Source: Paraphysomonas bandaiensis (lineage: Eukaryota; Chrysophyceae). Taken from it: a DNA stretch of 64,000 nt. Position 1 is the first letter of the stretch. Every line of letters starts with the position of its first letter. The notes beneath the pieces were generated by a model. The model ran no database searches. It saw only the letters and a program-made list of their open reading frames with translations, and was not told the origin of the DNA. A program made the translations under genes and the position numbers. The stretch spans positions 62,001 to 126,000 of the forward strand of contig CBFFRP010000263.1 in NCBI GenBank assembly GCA_965644295.1, written 5' to 3'. Shown one piece after another: positions 31,955-43,795 of this stretch.

Positions 31955-33513
31955 CTACTCTGAGTCGAAAGTATTCGTGCCATGGCGTGTGTGAGTTTCA
32001 CTATCTGTGGTGTATGTAGAGTAGTGCTGGGTATAACATTCCCGATCTGCTTCTGAGTCGTAACGGTCAAGAGTTGAGATATCCATGCTGTCGTTGAAGG
32101 GCTTCCTAGTTCTGCCTGCTGTCGGTCCACCCACATTGCGACCTACGGGGTGGAAACTCTGCTGACTCAATTCACTGTCGGAGGCAGCACGCTGGCAGGC
32201 ATCAGGTACAGGTGCCCCTACTGGCTCACTCACCGTGCGCACAATAGCAGCAGGGGTCCTTTCAATCTCCAAATACTCAGCAGTCTTGCTAATAGAAGAA
32301 TCGTAGCACGACGTCATACACGAGGAATTGTGGTCAGTGGAATGATCAGAACTTTCCTGTGGATTTCCAGGAGCTGGTTCCGAACTGTCTACTCCGCCCC
32401 CATATCGTGTGGGGTCTTTGGGGTCAAAGCACACGATAGACATACGCCTGTATAGCGGCGTCGGCATGTCGTGGACATATTCCCCACCTCCCAACGACCT
32501 CGAGACAGTATCATACAGCGAGGAAGCTGCAGAGGAAGCCATGTTCAGTGTAGAGGTTAACCAATTGAGCATCGAAGACGGGGCAAGAATGGTATCAGAT
32601 GGGGAAGGGGATATGGGACGCCCTCTGTCTGTTAGCTGCTTGTCATCACTTACTGTGATTGCCTCTTCCAATCGAGCCGACAGAGTCACAAGAGGAGTAG
32701 GACCAGAGCCAGACGTGTCCATGTCCATGTCAGGGGCGTGTAGGGAATCAAACAGATAAACGTCAAAGTTACTCGTGGTTGTAATAGTTGCCCATCCATC
32801 ATCTGTCACGTGGAGGTCTGTAGGTGGGTGAGTGTCAGTATGGGAGGCCGTTATCGTAAGCTGCAACGAATATAAGAAGTATATATATACAACACAATAA
32901 ATAGCAATACCTGAGGCGAATCGAATATGTCTTTCACAGCAAAAAGGCTGTCACCTCCAGCGCGAGTGCGGGAGAGATGACAGCATATATGAGTAGCTAA
33001 TACGTCTCGCTTTCTTTTATCTACAGCATGGTGCGCAATTGCATTTTGGACTATGCCGTGAAAATATGGTTGAAATTTCTTAGGATCTGAGGAGTTTACA
33101 TCCACTACAACTGGAATATCATTTATGTTGATTTTATCACGCACAAGGTCCCGAAATGCTTGTTCTCTCATAGAGAGGGGTTCCTCAGTTATTGTACTGA
33201 CTGGTAGCTTAAGTTTATGAAGAAGTTCAAACTCATTAAATATAGAGAAGAAATCTTCTGTAGTTCTAGCATTAGCCACACGGCTCTGAAGCATCCATCT
33301 CTCTTTGGAATCGATTTGCGATAAGACTGAATCTGAAGAAGAATTTTCACGCTGAAACGGTGATAAATTCTGACCAGATTTGGCTTTAAATAGTTTTTTA
33401 GTGAGGAGCCATGACAAGACTGCCACGACTAAAATCCCGCCTGTAATAACATGAATGTATCGACCGAATATGCCGTAATTATCCCTTGACAAGCCAGCAT
33501 ACTGGTCAATCAT
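31955..33513 (-). CDS. Single-pass membrane protein of unknown function
   Basis: Exons 32911-33513 and 31955-32860 give 502 residues. One membrane segment lies near the N-terminus (residues about 20-38, VITGGILVVAVLSWLL), followed by basic residues (TKKLFKAK), so the long C-terminal part is probably cytosolic. Residues 60-200 look folded and helical (FFSIFNEFELLHKL, FRDLVRDKININDIPVVVDV, FHGIVQNAIAHHAVDKRKRD). After the intron come a short beta-rich segment (DDGWATITTTSNFDVYLFDS) and a long Ser/Thr/Asp-rich, probably disordered tail. No family is recognised; an organelle or vesicle anchor is possible but unproven. Confidence 0.72.
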
Positions 33514-35972
33514 AGCGCTGAAAGACTAGAATTAGAGTCAATCAGCGCAAAGCATATATTATGCTGAAGTAAGCTCCAAGCATTACCAGTGACACGCTAG
33601 GGTCTTATAAGCAGCAGCTCACTGGGTACGAATCATACAACATACGCACGTATTATTCCGCAGGGTCGAATGAGGGTGAAAATTTTAATACAGATGGTTG
33701 AAAGATGTACGGGCTACACTCTTCTGGATACTATTTCCTGAAAACCCCCTAAAAAGGCGTTGGATATACAGAGTTTTGGATAAATAACAGAACTATTTCA
33801 GATTTTAGCACTTTTACCATTAAAATCCCTATAATATAATAATAATCTTCTTCATGATATATGCACACTCACAACTTAATGCAGACTTGGTCATTTATTG
33901 GATGTGCACCTTGTAGAGCGAAATGAATCTGCAGTGGATCCATACTTGTTACTCAGATTATACAGAAGATAGATTATTTAGGGATAAGGTTCATTAAATA
34001 TGAACGAATATTGTATTGACACACATCATATCCATGCCTGGCGCATTTAATTGGTATATGGAGGTATTTGGGGTCCACTGCATATGGCCGTAGTCTGTGG
34101 TGTTTACTATAATATTATTCACATGTTGCTTGTACTGAATTGTACTACCGGAGAAGTACATGTACCTATTTATGGACATATATATGTACACCAGGTGTGC
34201 GGGATCGTCGATAGCCTCATTGGTGTAGGATTATATAGGTTGCACTTCGTCACTCATATAGTCCTATATTATCCATCGTATTTTACAGTTAACTATGACT
34301 CATACATCATAAACTTCAATTCCTGGGCTCCAACGGCTTCACATGTCTCCGTTAAATACATATACAATACAGCACAGCATTTCGCAGAAAGAATATCCTG
34401 TCAAGAGTCTCTGTAAAAATACAACTATATCGTGGACGTTGCGCTCTTGATGTCCGTGAAGATGTGTTTTCAAAGTATACTATTTTATACGACACGATAG
34501 GAGTATCTGGGACAGTACAAGCGTGTAATTAACGTGAAATAATTTGATCTCTCATTCTTTCAACAATTCAAGCCTCAATTATCCCATATTTGGTGGCTGT
34601 AATTGCACAATGCACTTCATTACTAATTATTAGTGCGTAAGAACGGAAGAACAATAAATCTATATGCTGTGATTAAGGCATAATATAGAATATAGACGAC
34701 AAAATTAGAAAATAAATATGAATTCATTATCTGAAAATTAGTAGGAACATATTATATATTTATGGTGATGAAATATGCCACACTTAGATTAAAAGCCTTA
34801 TAATATCTAGTTTGGGTCTCTATTTGCCCGTGCACAATATAACCTATATGGTAGATGGTACTACGTTCTACTGAATATCTGATTATCATTGCTGTATCAA
34901 GTGGAAATGATTAGAATAATAATTTTATTTTAGATTTATTAGATATGTTGTGCATGCTTATAGTAACCAGCGAGTTGTAACAGGATTAACGTTAATAACA
35001 CTACTTTTCCAGTATAAATGTATACAGTAAGGACTTTTGAAGAATGTAGAATGTAGACTATTTCTCGTTCATAGTACAAAATTAATTGGTCACAAGACAT
35101 ATACAAGAGCAATAAACAAGAAGTTTACGACAATGCGTACACTAAGTTTTTACAAAGTATTTATGACGTATATCCGAGAAGACAGGCTTCAAGTTATGTG
35201 AACACAATCGATAAGAAAATTAAGCAAGACAGCAATAAAAATAATTACTAACATGCTTAATCCTTGGATCCAATCATCAACAAAGAATGATCACTGTGTT
35301 TTATAGTCCATCTACACCACCATGTAGGTTAGACAATGCCAATCACTCCTATGTAGCTGGATACATGCTTCACTACACCCTATGAATGACACCAAACTAC
35401 TATATATGTCATACAGATACATTCTCATACTGAGCAACTCTAATTTTATTGAGCCCCATTGATTGATATATACAGATATTTTGATTGACTTATTGAGCTC
35501 ATGCAGATATACATACATATATTGTTGACGGTTACAGTGCTCTGTATAATATATATAGAATGGGTTGATTCCCATCTCTCAAGTACAGCTAGATATATGT
35601 CTTTACAACACAGCACTTACTTCACTATGACCTTAAATGATCGAGTGAACGGTAGATCATACTCATAATGCAACTATGACAGTTGTAAAAAGTAAAAATG
35701 TTTTGTCTAGTACGCTAGTCGATATTGCTATACAGGCTATTATCTATTATATCTCTCAGCTTAATAGTGACAAAGTTCATTCCATGTTTCACTTATTATC
35801 TCTACAAATTACTCGCTGAAGGTCACATGTGATTGATGCAGCATCATTTTATGTTACTATTATTTAATTAATACAGTGTGTTGAGCCTTTCTTACACTCG
35901 AACTTCAAAAACAACCCCTATTGTCAAACCATCAGCAATTTTACACACACCCAAAAATGTGCATTCCTATCA
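33514..35972. other. Gene-poor region
   Basis: About 2.46 kb, very A/T-rich. Only short, compositionally poor open frames occur on either strand; none has a recognisable product or convincing splice structure. No repeats or TIR elements were seen. It includes the 5' region of the membrane-protein gene at its left edge. Confidence 0.5.
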
Positions 35973-36513
35973 TTACAAAGGCTCTGAAATTACAGAGGGT
36001 GTACCAGGAGGAAGCTGTTCTATATGGGCATGGTCTTTTCCTGGGAATATCCTCAACTTGTGCGCTATCCTCTTGCGCAATCTGTTCTTAGCAAGCATTC
36101 CCAGAATCGCTTTTCTCAGAATCTATCACAGAAAGGTCAGGTGAACTAGCCGTATCATATAACTTGTACACTATTTTACCTCTTCAGGGTGCTTCTCTCG
36201 TAAGTTTGCGGGGTTAGTGCTTTTGATTCCGCCAGGGTAACCAGTGTGCCAGTGGTAGAGTTTGCTCGTTTCTTTTTCACCGGAAAATTTCACATGGCGG
36301 GCATTAATAATCACTAGAATATCTTAATCATATAACAGATAATAAACAAGCACATCACTCACCAACGTAATCACCACAATCATAATTAGGTGAAAAGGTG
36401 GGTTTATGCTTTCCCTTCAAAATGTGTGTAACCTGGGATGCAAGTCGCCCAACCAACTGGCCCCGGGCATCAATAAGATGCCAAAGAGGCTTAGCAAAAC
36501 GAGAATGTGACAT
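35973..36513 (-). CDS. MRPL13: Mitochondrial ribosomal protein uL13m
   Basis: Exons 36363-36513, 36180-36313 and 35973-36122 give 144 residues, the length of bacterial-type L13. Diagnostic stretches: [65 protein letters not shown] and the C-terminal [20 protein letters not shown] block. It is a large-subunit rRNA-binding protein. The bacterial-type sequence and nuclear introns indicate an organelle protein, most likely mitochondrial; no clear presequence precedes WHLIDARG (only nine residues), as in many L13m proteins. Start is the only suitable ATG. It is divergent from the BRCT/BAH gene. Confidence 0.93.
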
Positions 36514-37013
36514 GGCTACTTTTACTTATATTAATTGTTGTTTTGTGATGGTTTCAATCACGATACACCCCCATAATGATGACTGTAAATATATATAAGC
36601 ACAAAAACACGACTTCTACTTGTGGATGAGGCGAGAGGAAAAACTATACGGGGAAATATTAACTGTACGGGTATGTGTGCAGCCCGTTTACTCCTGTAGG
36701 AACTATACTACCTTCCCTACAACTGTATATCGATAATTCGAAATTCAAGTGTAGTATGAGAATACATTTTCAGTCCATTGTATTCAGCGATCACACCCGT
36801 GTATGTGTGTTCATATGTATTTCTCGTTCATGATATAGTTATTAAACAACTATAGGAAGAGTATCACTCTTTACGGTGACTGTGAAGGGAAGGCTTTCCA
36901 GTAGTTCGCCTGACACTGGTTGAGCGTTCTGTATGATCCTCAGACAGTCTTGTGTGATGCTTATTTAATCTCTCTGTTCTTGTTACCTCTATACGTATAT
37001 ATACTTATATAGG
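36514..37013. other. Divergent promoter region
   Basis: 500 bp between the start codons of uL13m (minus) and the BRCT/BAH gene (plus); should hold both promoters. No repeats of note. Confidence 0.45.
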
Positions 37014-40000
37014 ATGATATCTCCCTGTGACTTAAACGAGTCCTTCGAGTACTCTGTTTCTTCTCAGGGAGTAGATAATAGAGTCACCGAAACATGTTTT
37101 GAACGTCTAGTAAGAGGCAATGGAGGAGTACAGAGTCAGGATATTAAACTATCTAATTGTGACTGTAATGATGAGGACGAGGCCTGTGTCTTTACTCAGG
37201 TTGATGACACCAAATTAACATCCTTAAGCATGAAAGATGTGGACAGCATGGTACCTGTGCATCAGGTGGATATTGGCGAATCTGGAAGCAGCGTCCAGGC
37301 ATGCGTCGCATCAATATTTTCTCTTGGTATCAACGACCTTGTACAAAACGGAGGCTTGGTTCCGAGATTTTGTGAGCCAGAACAGCAATTGGAAGGAATT
37401 ATGAGGGAATGGTTAATGGCTACCAAATATCATTTTGTTATCTCTTACAGAGAAAACTCTACTCCCTTACCTTCTGTCAAACCGGGTTCCTTGTGCCTTG
37501 TATACGGCAAAAGTGCCTTGTCTTCTTTGCATTGTTATGTTGGTGTTGTGTTTGGGAAAGATGTGCGCATTGTACACGACCCTTGTGCACTCCCTGGAAG
37601 CAATATTGAAAGAGATGTTTCAGTGACAGAGATTCAATGGGTAGGATATTTTATTGAGGACAACAGTAGCTTGGATGATATGAGTCATACCTCTGCTAAG
37701 TGCAATACGAATGATAATGCCAGTGCTACTAATAGCGGTATTGGCCAGCATGACGGGTGTGTAGATGTCTGTACCCAAGAAGCTGATAAAGTGGAGTGGG
37801 CTGAAACAGTAGTGGACTTCCAGGAGGATGAGTTGTCCCCTTCAAGTCCTCCAACCCAGTCTGATAATCTGCCGCTTGAGAGTACTTCAGGAAATCAGGA
37901 GTCACGTAGTCTAGAAAAAAATAGCTCTCCAGGCCCCGAGAGTGCCTACGACGTTCGTCCTGATGAATCAGCTTCACATTCCCGTACATATCCACCACGT
38001 GCTCGTGGGTTGCTTCTTGGCTTTTCCCAATCGCAGGCACAGTCAGAGCAACCGAATGGTGATTTGAAAGCACAATTGACGATTTGCACTGATGAAACAA
38101 ATCATATTCGAGATAATAGTCTATCTGCATGCAGCTATCCAGATCATTCACAGACTCTGATGAAACTACAACTCGGTTTTTCTCAGACCCAACCTATGGA
38201 CACTGCTGTGGATGCAGAGCAAGGTACCGAACCTCGTGCAAGCCTTACAGATGGTGAACATAGTACGAATCCTACACATAATGTACCATACTCTGGTGCA
38301 AAGTCTCTGCAGCTTGGATTTTCACAAACGCCCCATACTGATCACCCCTCAGCACTCTCTTCGTGCAATATGAAGCCTCCAACTGGACCTCCGGCAAGAT
38401 GTGTTCAGCTGGGCTTTTCTCCCTCTCAAGCTGAAGGGGAAGGGAAAATGCCTCGTGTAGCTGTAGATGGAGAAGAAGTGGACGATAGGGACGACGTTGT
38501 GTATCTATCTGAACTGACTGCAAACACATGTTCAGCCTCGCTTTCACATCCAAGCAGTGTGGTTAGTCAGCTGCAGCATACAACTCTGTGCTTTAGCGGC
38601 GTATCGCAGCACTGCGAGGAAGAGAGTCGTTTATCTACTCACAGTCAAACCACCGGGGCGGCAGCCCCTCCAGCACTCACAGACGCTCGGAAAACAATAA
38701 GTGCCGATGTTTCCTATCGACCCTGCAGCGACGATAAAGACTCCCTCCCACCACTTTCCGACTCTGCAGACAGGACATGCGGTGACTGGATGGAATATGA
38801 AACTAATTGTTCAGAGTCAATGCCAGCCGCCAAATTACCTCAGGAGAGTAGATGTAGTGACTCTTCAGATGGATGGATAACCTCAAAGAGTGCACAACGG
38901 TCCTCCGTTCATGCAACTGCGAAAGAACTATCTCCCAATCAATTTGCTCCAACGGAAGAGGAGCCAGGGAATGACGACCCGAAACCGGCAAACATACCTT
39001 TCACTGAGGATTATGCGGGGGCATCGAGAGGTTGCGATGATTTATCTATAATCCCGCGAGAGGAAGATGTGGAGGTTCGTGCCATGGTTAAGCGTATAGC
39101 GGCCATGGAGCAGCAACTGCGTACAAGGGAAGCATACTTGGACGAGAAAGAGAAGCGGTTATCGGCACTTGAGGAACAAGTATTGGCCAAGCTCGACTGT
39201 GAACACTCTCTCAAACCTATTGAACATGCTTCCGTCCGTCCTGCAAATGAGACTCGAAGTAATGCTGAAGAAGCATCGCTGACGAAAGATAATCCTACTC
39301 TGGTGTCTATTGATGTCAAGGACAGGCGCAATGAGAAAACCACAGTTCAGTGCGAGTATTCTGCTGATGATTGCATGCCGGTCAGAAGTGACGGCGGAAG
39401 TAACTCACTGTCCCAAGGAGGTGCCCTTGCAGTGGATGGCCTTCTTCAGCTTACAAAAGGTGAAGGAAAGAAGCTTTGTAGCTTCTATGAACAAGAGCCT
39501 GTTCCACCCCAGAATACCAAAATGTTCCAGTGGTCAACCTTAGCTCGACCGCAATGCAACAGAACGGACTCAGGGAGCAATATGACACCAATGAAGCGCA
39601 GTCGACTCACTCGGAAAATGCCAGGAAACCGTCTGCTTGCCGTAGAAGGGGGCGACTCGGCCAACACCAGTCCCGTAAATGTTAACCGCGCTAGGCCACA
39701 TATTGATTCCACGTCCCTAGGAGAACAAAACAATGTAGACTGCTTTGAGTTCGATGGCTCCGAAAGTCCTGATGGTAACGGAGTAGGTGTTGACAAGTCG
39801 CCTACAAATGGCGGGGTAGCAATATCCGGTGAAAAAGCGAAGAAGTCATCTTCATCTCCAATATGTAATGTTCAGATGAATACCAATGACGAGGTTGGCG
39901 AAGAATGCGAGTGGGACTCACAGAAAGGCCCCTCGCCAACGAAAGGTATCTCCAAGGCCGTCTCAGCCGAGCGAGTTAAGCTGTGTGAAGACTCTTCTAA

Positions 40001-43000
40001 ATCAGATACAGGAGTATCGTTATTGGATATCCCGTCCTCTCTCTCGTCGGCCTGTGATATAAAATGCATGTCGTGGAAGTCTCTGTGGAAGGAACTAGAA
40101 TCTGTGGGCTGGTTTTGGCAACGTGGCCGTGGTCTAATCGATTTTGTTTACTGCCGCCCAGGCTGTAGGTATTTCTATGGAAGCGGAAAGCATGTTAACG
40201 ACAGTGTCACTGAGGGTAAGCACTGTTTCATGAGTCAGGATGATGTTACCAAATACCTGTTGAAACATGCAATAACTGATGCTAAGTTTGATAATGAGAA
40301 GAAAAAGAATGGTGATGGCGATGAGGCTGGAACACTTGTTGTGCCCGGGGAAAGTACAGTCTCCTCGAATACTGTTACCGGTGCTGATGATAAAAATTTA
40401 GATAGTGACAATCATGCTGCGACCCTAAAGTCACAGGAAGTTCCGTCAGATGGAGATGGCAAGGTGGCAGGTCAATCAGACGAAAACTGGCGGCAACAGG
40501 TTAACAGTATGTCTTGGGCGGAGCTTTGGTTGCATCTCTCTAATGAAGGATGGACATGGAACCACGGGTCGGGATTGGTTACCACATGGTACATGAAGCC
40601 GGGAATAGAGAAGCACAGCAAGGGAGTTGTGGGCGTGAGTGTGTTCACTAGTCAGGAAGAAGTTAGGGCTGAAGTGAGGCGCAGTATTTCATGTGACAGT
40701 TCTCCAGATCGACTGCCACGAGATGATAAGCACGAGTTAATCGAAGGTGGTGAAGTTGAATCATGGGAATTAGCCAGACATCGAGGGAAAAGGAAACTGC
40801 GCCCCAAACCTCCGTTGGAGGCATCTCCTTGTGGGTCATCAAAAGCGGGCGATAAATGCACGGGTAGCGCACAGCCATCGAGTTCGAGCAGCAACAAGAA
40901 GAGAGCAATCAGGAGTGCACGTGTGAAGAGATCCACTGGCAGAAGTAGGAAACGACAAGCGGTCGCTGCCCCTGAAGAGTCAACGCAGCAGCAGGTGCGG
41001 CTCAATGTATGTTACTCTTTTATGTTTATATTTTCCAGGTCACGTACGAGATACAATCCAATGATTGTAGTAGTACTAGCGAAAGTGAGAGCGAAAGCGG
41101 TAGTAGCGAAAGGGGTGCGTTTTTGGGGATTGCATGCAGGAGATATCGTGGGATAAGAGGAAAAGAAGCGACTGCGACTTTGGAGTGCGAGCAGAAACAG
41201 CTGATAAGTCGTATATCAGGGAAGAAATTCCGATATGATGAGGATAGTAGTAGCCACTGTGGCGGGGACAGCGAAGTGGAAGAAGTAACGGAAGAGCACA
41301 ACGGTCTGTTTCCACGGAGAGGAAGAAATGGGTGCAGACGCCCACCGCAGTTTCATGGTAGAAGTTTTAACCATGGCGGAGGTGTTGGACAGAGCGACCT
41401 AAGAGGTGTTCGGTTGACATCTCCGTCCTCGTGTAAGGTAGACCGCCCAACGAAAGACGCCACCTGTACACCGTCTTCTGGGAGCAATGCCCACAACATG
41501 GACAATGTAGTGCTGGAATCTACACCCGTTGGGACGATTGAGTGTATGCGGCCTGCACTCTTCAGAGTATCTCCTTCCCCTCCCCGGTCACTATATGGCT
41601 GTACCGCTCCTGTATATTCTACGTCCTCTACTAAAGTTCGTGCAGCCCGGTACTCTCCTTCTTATTGCTCCAAAATTTTCCGTGGCGTTAAATTTTTCTT
41701 CACTGGCTTGGATGAAACGTACACACCAGACAGGTAGAACAAATGTATCAATGAAGTTACGCTGACGAATATATAGGGCCGAACTTGAAGCCATTATCAA
41801 GAACCATGGCGGATGTGTGATAGACTTTGATATGATGATTAAAATAATTGGCAAGGTAGAAGATAGTTTAAAGAACAAAGTCGTCGTGCTAGCATCTCCC
41901 ACAGGGTTTCGTAGACCCAATTATCTTGTGGCACTAGCAGCTGGTTAGTAAAGTTTTGCATGCACTTCCTTTTTGATTTAGTGGGTGAGTAGGTATTGTA
42001 CATGTGCATCCGCAGTGGGTTGTGGATTCTGTAGATTCTGATTCATCTGTTGATCCTCTTCCAGTTGAGCACTACCTCCTGCCTTCAGGTGCATCTGTAC
42101 ACCATCCATACTTTGTATTCCGCAAGCAGGTATGCACATAGGTTGACGTAATGTTGTGTTTTATCTTTTACTCAGGTCCCACCTGGAGGAGTACTGAAGC
42201 AGAGACGGGTTCTACCCTTTACCAGCCCTGCATGGACTAAGATTCTTGAGTCAGCGGGCGCCTTACTCTGCGACAGCACTGACGAGTTTTTGAAGGACTG
42301 TCGCGCTCGACTTATGCGTCAGCGAGACACTGTCCAAGTCCGTGCCATGCTTCCCATGCCAGATATCATCGTCGTAGATTCGTTTTCCTACGCAGAGGAC
42401 ACTTTGACATCCGCACAGCTAGATTTGATAAGACAATGCAATTTCATTCTTAACTCGCGGAACAACTCTCGGCGAGAAAGGGTCCCACAGGTATTGCAGT
42501 TCTTTGACTTCGATTGCTTTCATGTGGGTTCATTGTGTCAGATTGTCAGCACTGACTGGGTGGCTCACTGTCTTGAGATTGGGGAGCTACTAGACGAGAC
42601 AAGCCATGACGTATTCACCATTCCAAGCAATCCTGTGCAACGTCCGGTTGTTTTCAAAGGCAAGTCGGGTGAGCGTTATGTGGTTGGTGACGCTGTCTAT
42701 TACGAATCGAACGCCGGGCGAATAGACGATCTATCATGGAGGTGCCATGATGCCCACACCATAGCCCGTAGCGGAAAGCGCTTGTTGGTGGGGTTAGTGG
42801 TATCTTTCTTTCGTAAAGGGAGGGGAGATACAGTACAAGTTAAGATCCGGCCACTTAGAGTACGTTGTAGGGAATGCTGTTGTCATATGCCAAGGAGAAA
42901 AGGTGAGAATCACAGTTACGAATTGTCTCTTGATGACGGCATACCGGAGTGTATTCTTTCGGCTGACAAGCTCCGTCATCACCCCGCCATACTCTCCCAC

Positions 43001-43159
43001 GATGCTTATAACCAAGTGGCATACGCATCCCGCGATGGGGCGGTATACTACTCCGCAAGAGAGTGGGAAAGTAGTGAAAGACACTTCTCTGAAGGCTGTT
43101 GTCAACGTGAAATCTACCATACACAGGAGATTATGGTTCAACATTCACAAGATTATTAG
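37014..43159 (+). CDS. Tandem-BRCT and BAH protein with SQ/TQ motifs, DNA-damage-mediator-like
   Basis: Exons 37014-40994, 41039-41733, 41777-41943, 41993-42129 and 42176-43159 give 1987 residues. Residues about 85-225 form a globular domain (SSVQACVASIF ... MREWLMATKYHF ... LHCYVGVVFGKDVRIVHDP) resembling papain-like-fold proteins known from bacteria and phages. Residues about 335-475 repeat an LLLGFSQSQ-type motif four times (GFSQSQ, GFSQTQ, GFSQTP, GFSPSQ), a likely SQ/TQ phosphorylation cluster. About 690-735 is coiled coil. Two related Trp-rich domains start at about 1018 (MSWKSLWKELESVGWFWQRG) and 1164 (MSWAELWLHLSNEGWTWNHG). The C-terminus has tandem BRCT domains (FRGVKFFFTGLDE ... HPQWVVDSVD; then ILESAGALLC ... 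TDWVAHCLEIG), then a BAH-like domain (GERYVVGDAVYYES ... LLVGLVVSFFRKGRGD). This recalls 53BP1/Crb2/MDC1 mediators, which read chromatin and ATM/ATR phosphorylation. Nuclear role inferred. Confidence 0.82.
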
Positions 43160-43795
43160 TTGATAGGATATAGATTATTATGTGATAAGAACTAAAAATG
43201 AATAGCTGTTTCTTACATAATTTTGTTGAAATATATTCTCACACTGAGAGTTGTTACGTGAGATAAGAATAGTTAACATAGACCGCAATTTGTGTAAAGT
43301 ACCGAAGGTGCAAGTGTGTAGCAGTAAAAGATGTAATACGTTGGCTAAGCACTAAGTATAATATTTCAGAAGCACATGAAAGGGAATAAGAAATAAGTAA
43401 TGGTGTGAGAAAATTGGTGCATACAAGAGACAAGAATATAGATGCCATAGCATCTTGAATATTGCTGAGAGTACACTTTACACTGAAGTGGCCGTTTATT
43501 ATTCAACATCTTTGTGTTAAACTTACTTATCTAGTCTAGCCACTTGAATTTCATAGCGACCTTGCATTCTACTGTAGCTCATACAAGCACAATCTAATAT
43601 ATATAGCAATGTTGAATTTAGAGAACAGAGTGGCGGGATAACCAACGGAACAAAACAAACTCGCGAAGGAGCGACTACCAGGGCAGCCAGACTTTTACTT
43701 TTCGGATTGATCAATCACACTCTAGGTCATAGTACCAGTAGAAACATATAGCAATTTACAGAGTTCAAAATGAACATAACACGAACATATCAGCG
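43160..43795. other. Convergent intergenic region
   Basis: About 640 bp between two 3' ends; A/T-rich, no gene seen. Confidence 0.45.

Noticed and set aside
34051-34416. 121-codon plus-strand ORF
   Set aside because: A/T-driven composition, no family features, no supporting splice or promoter context.
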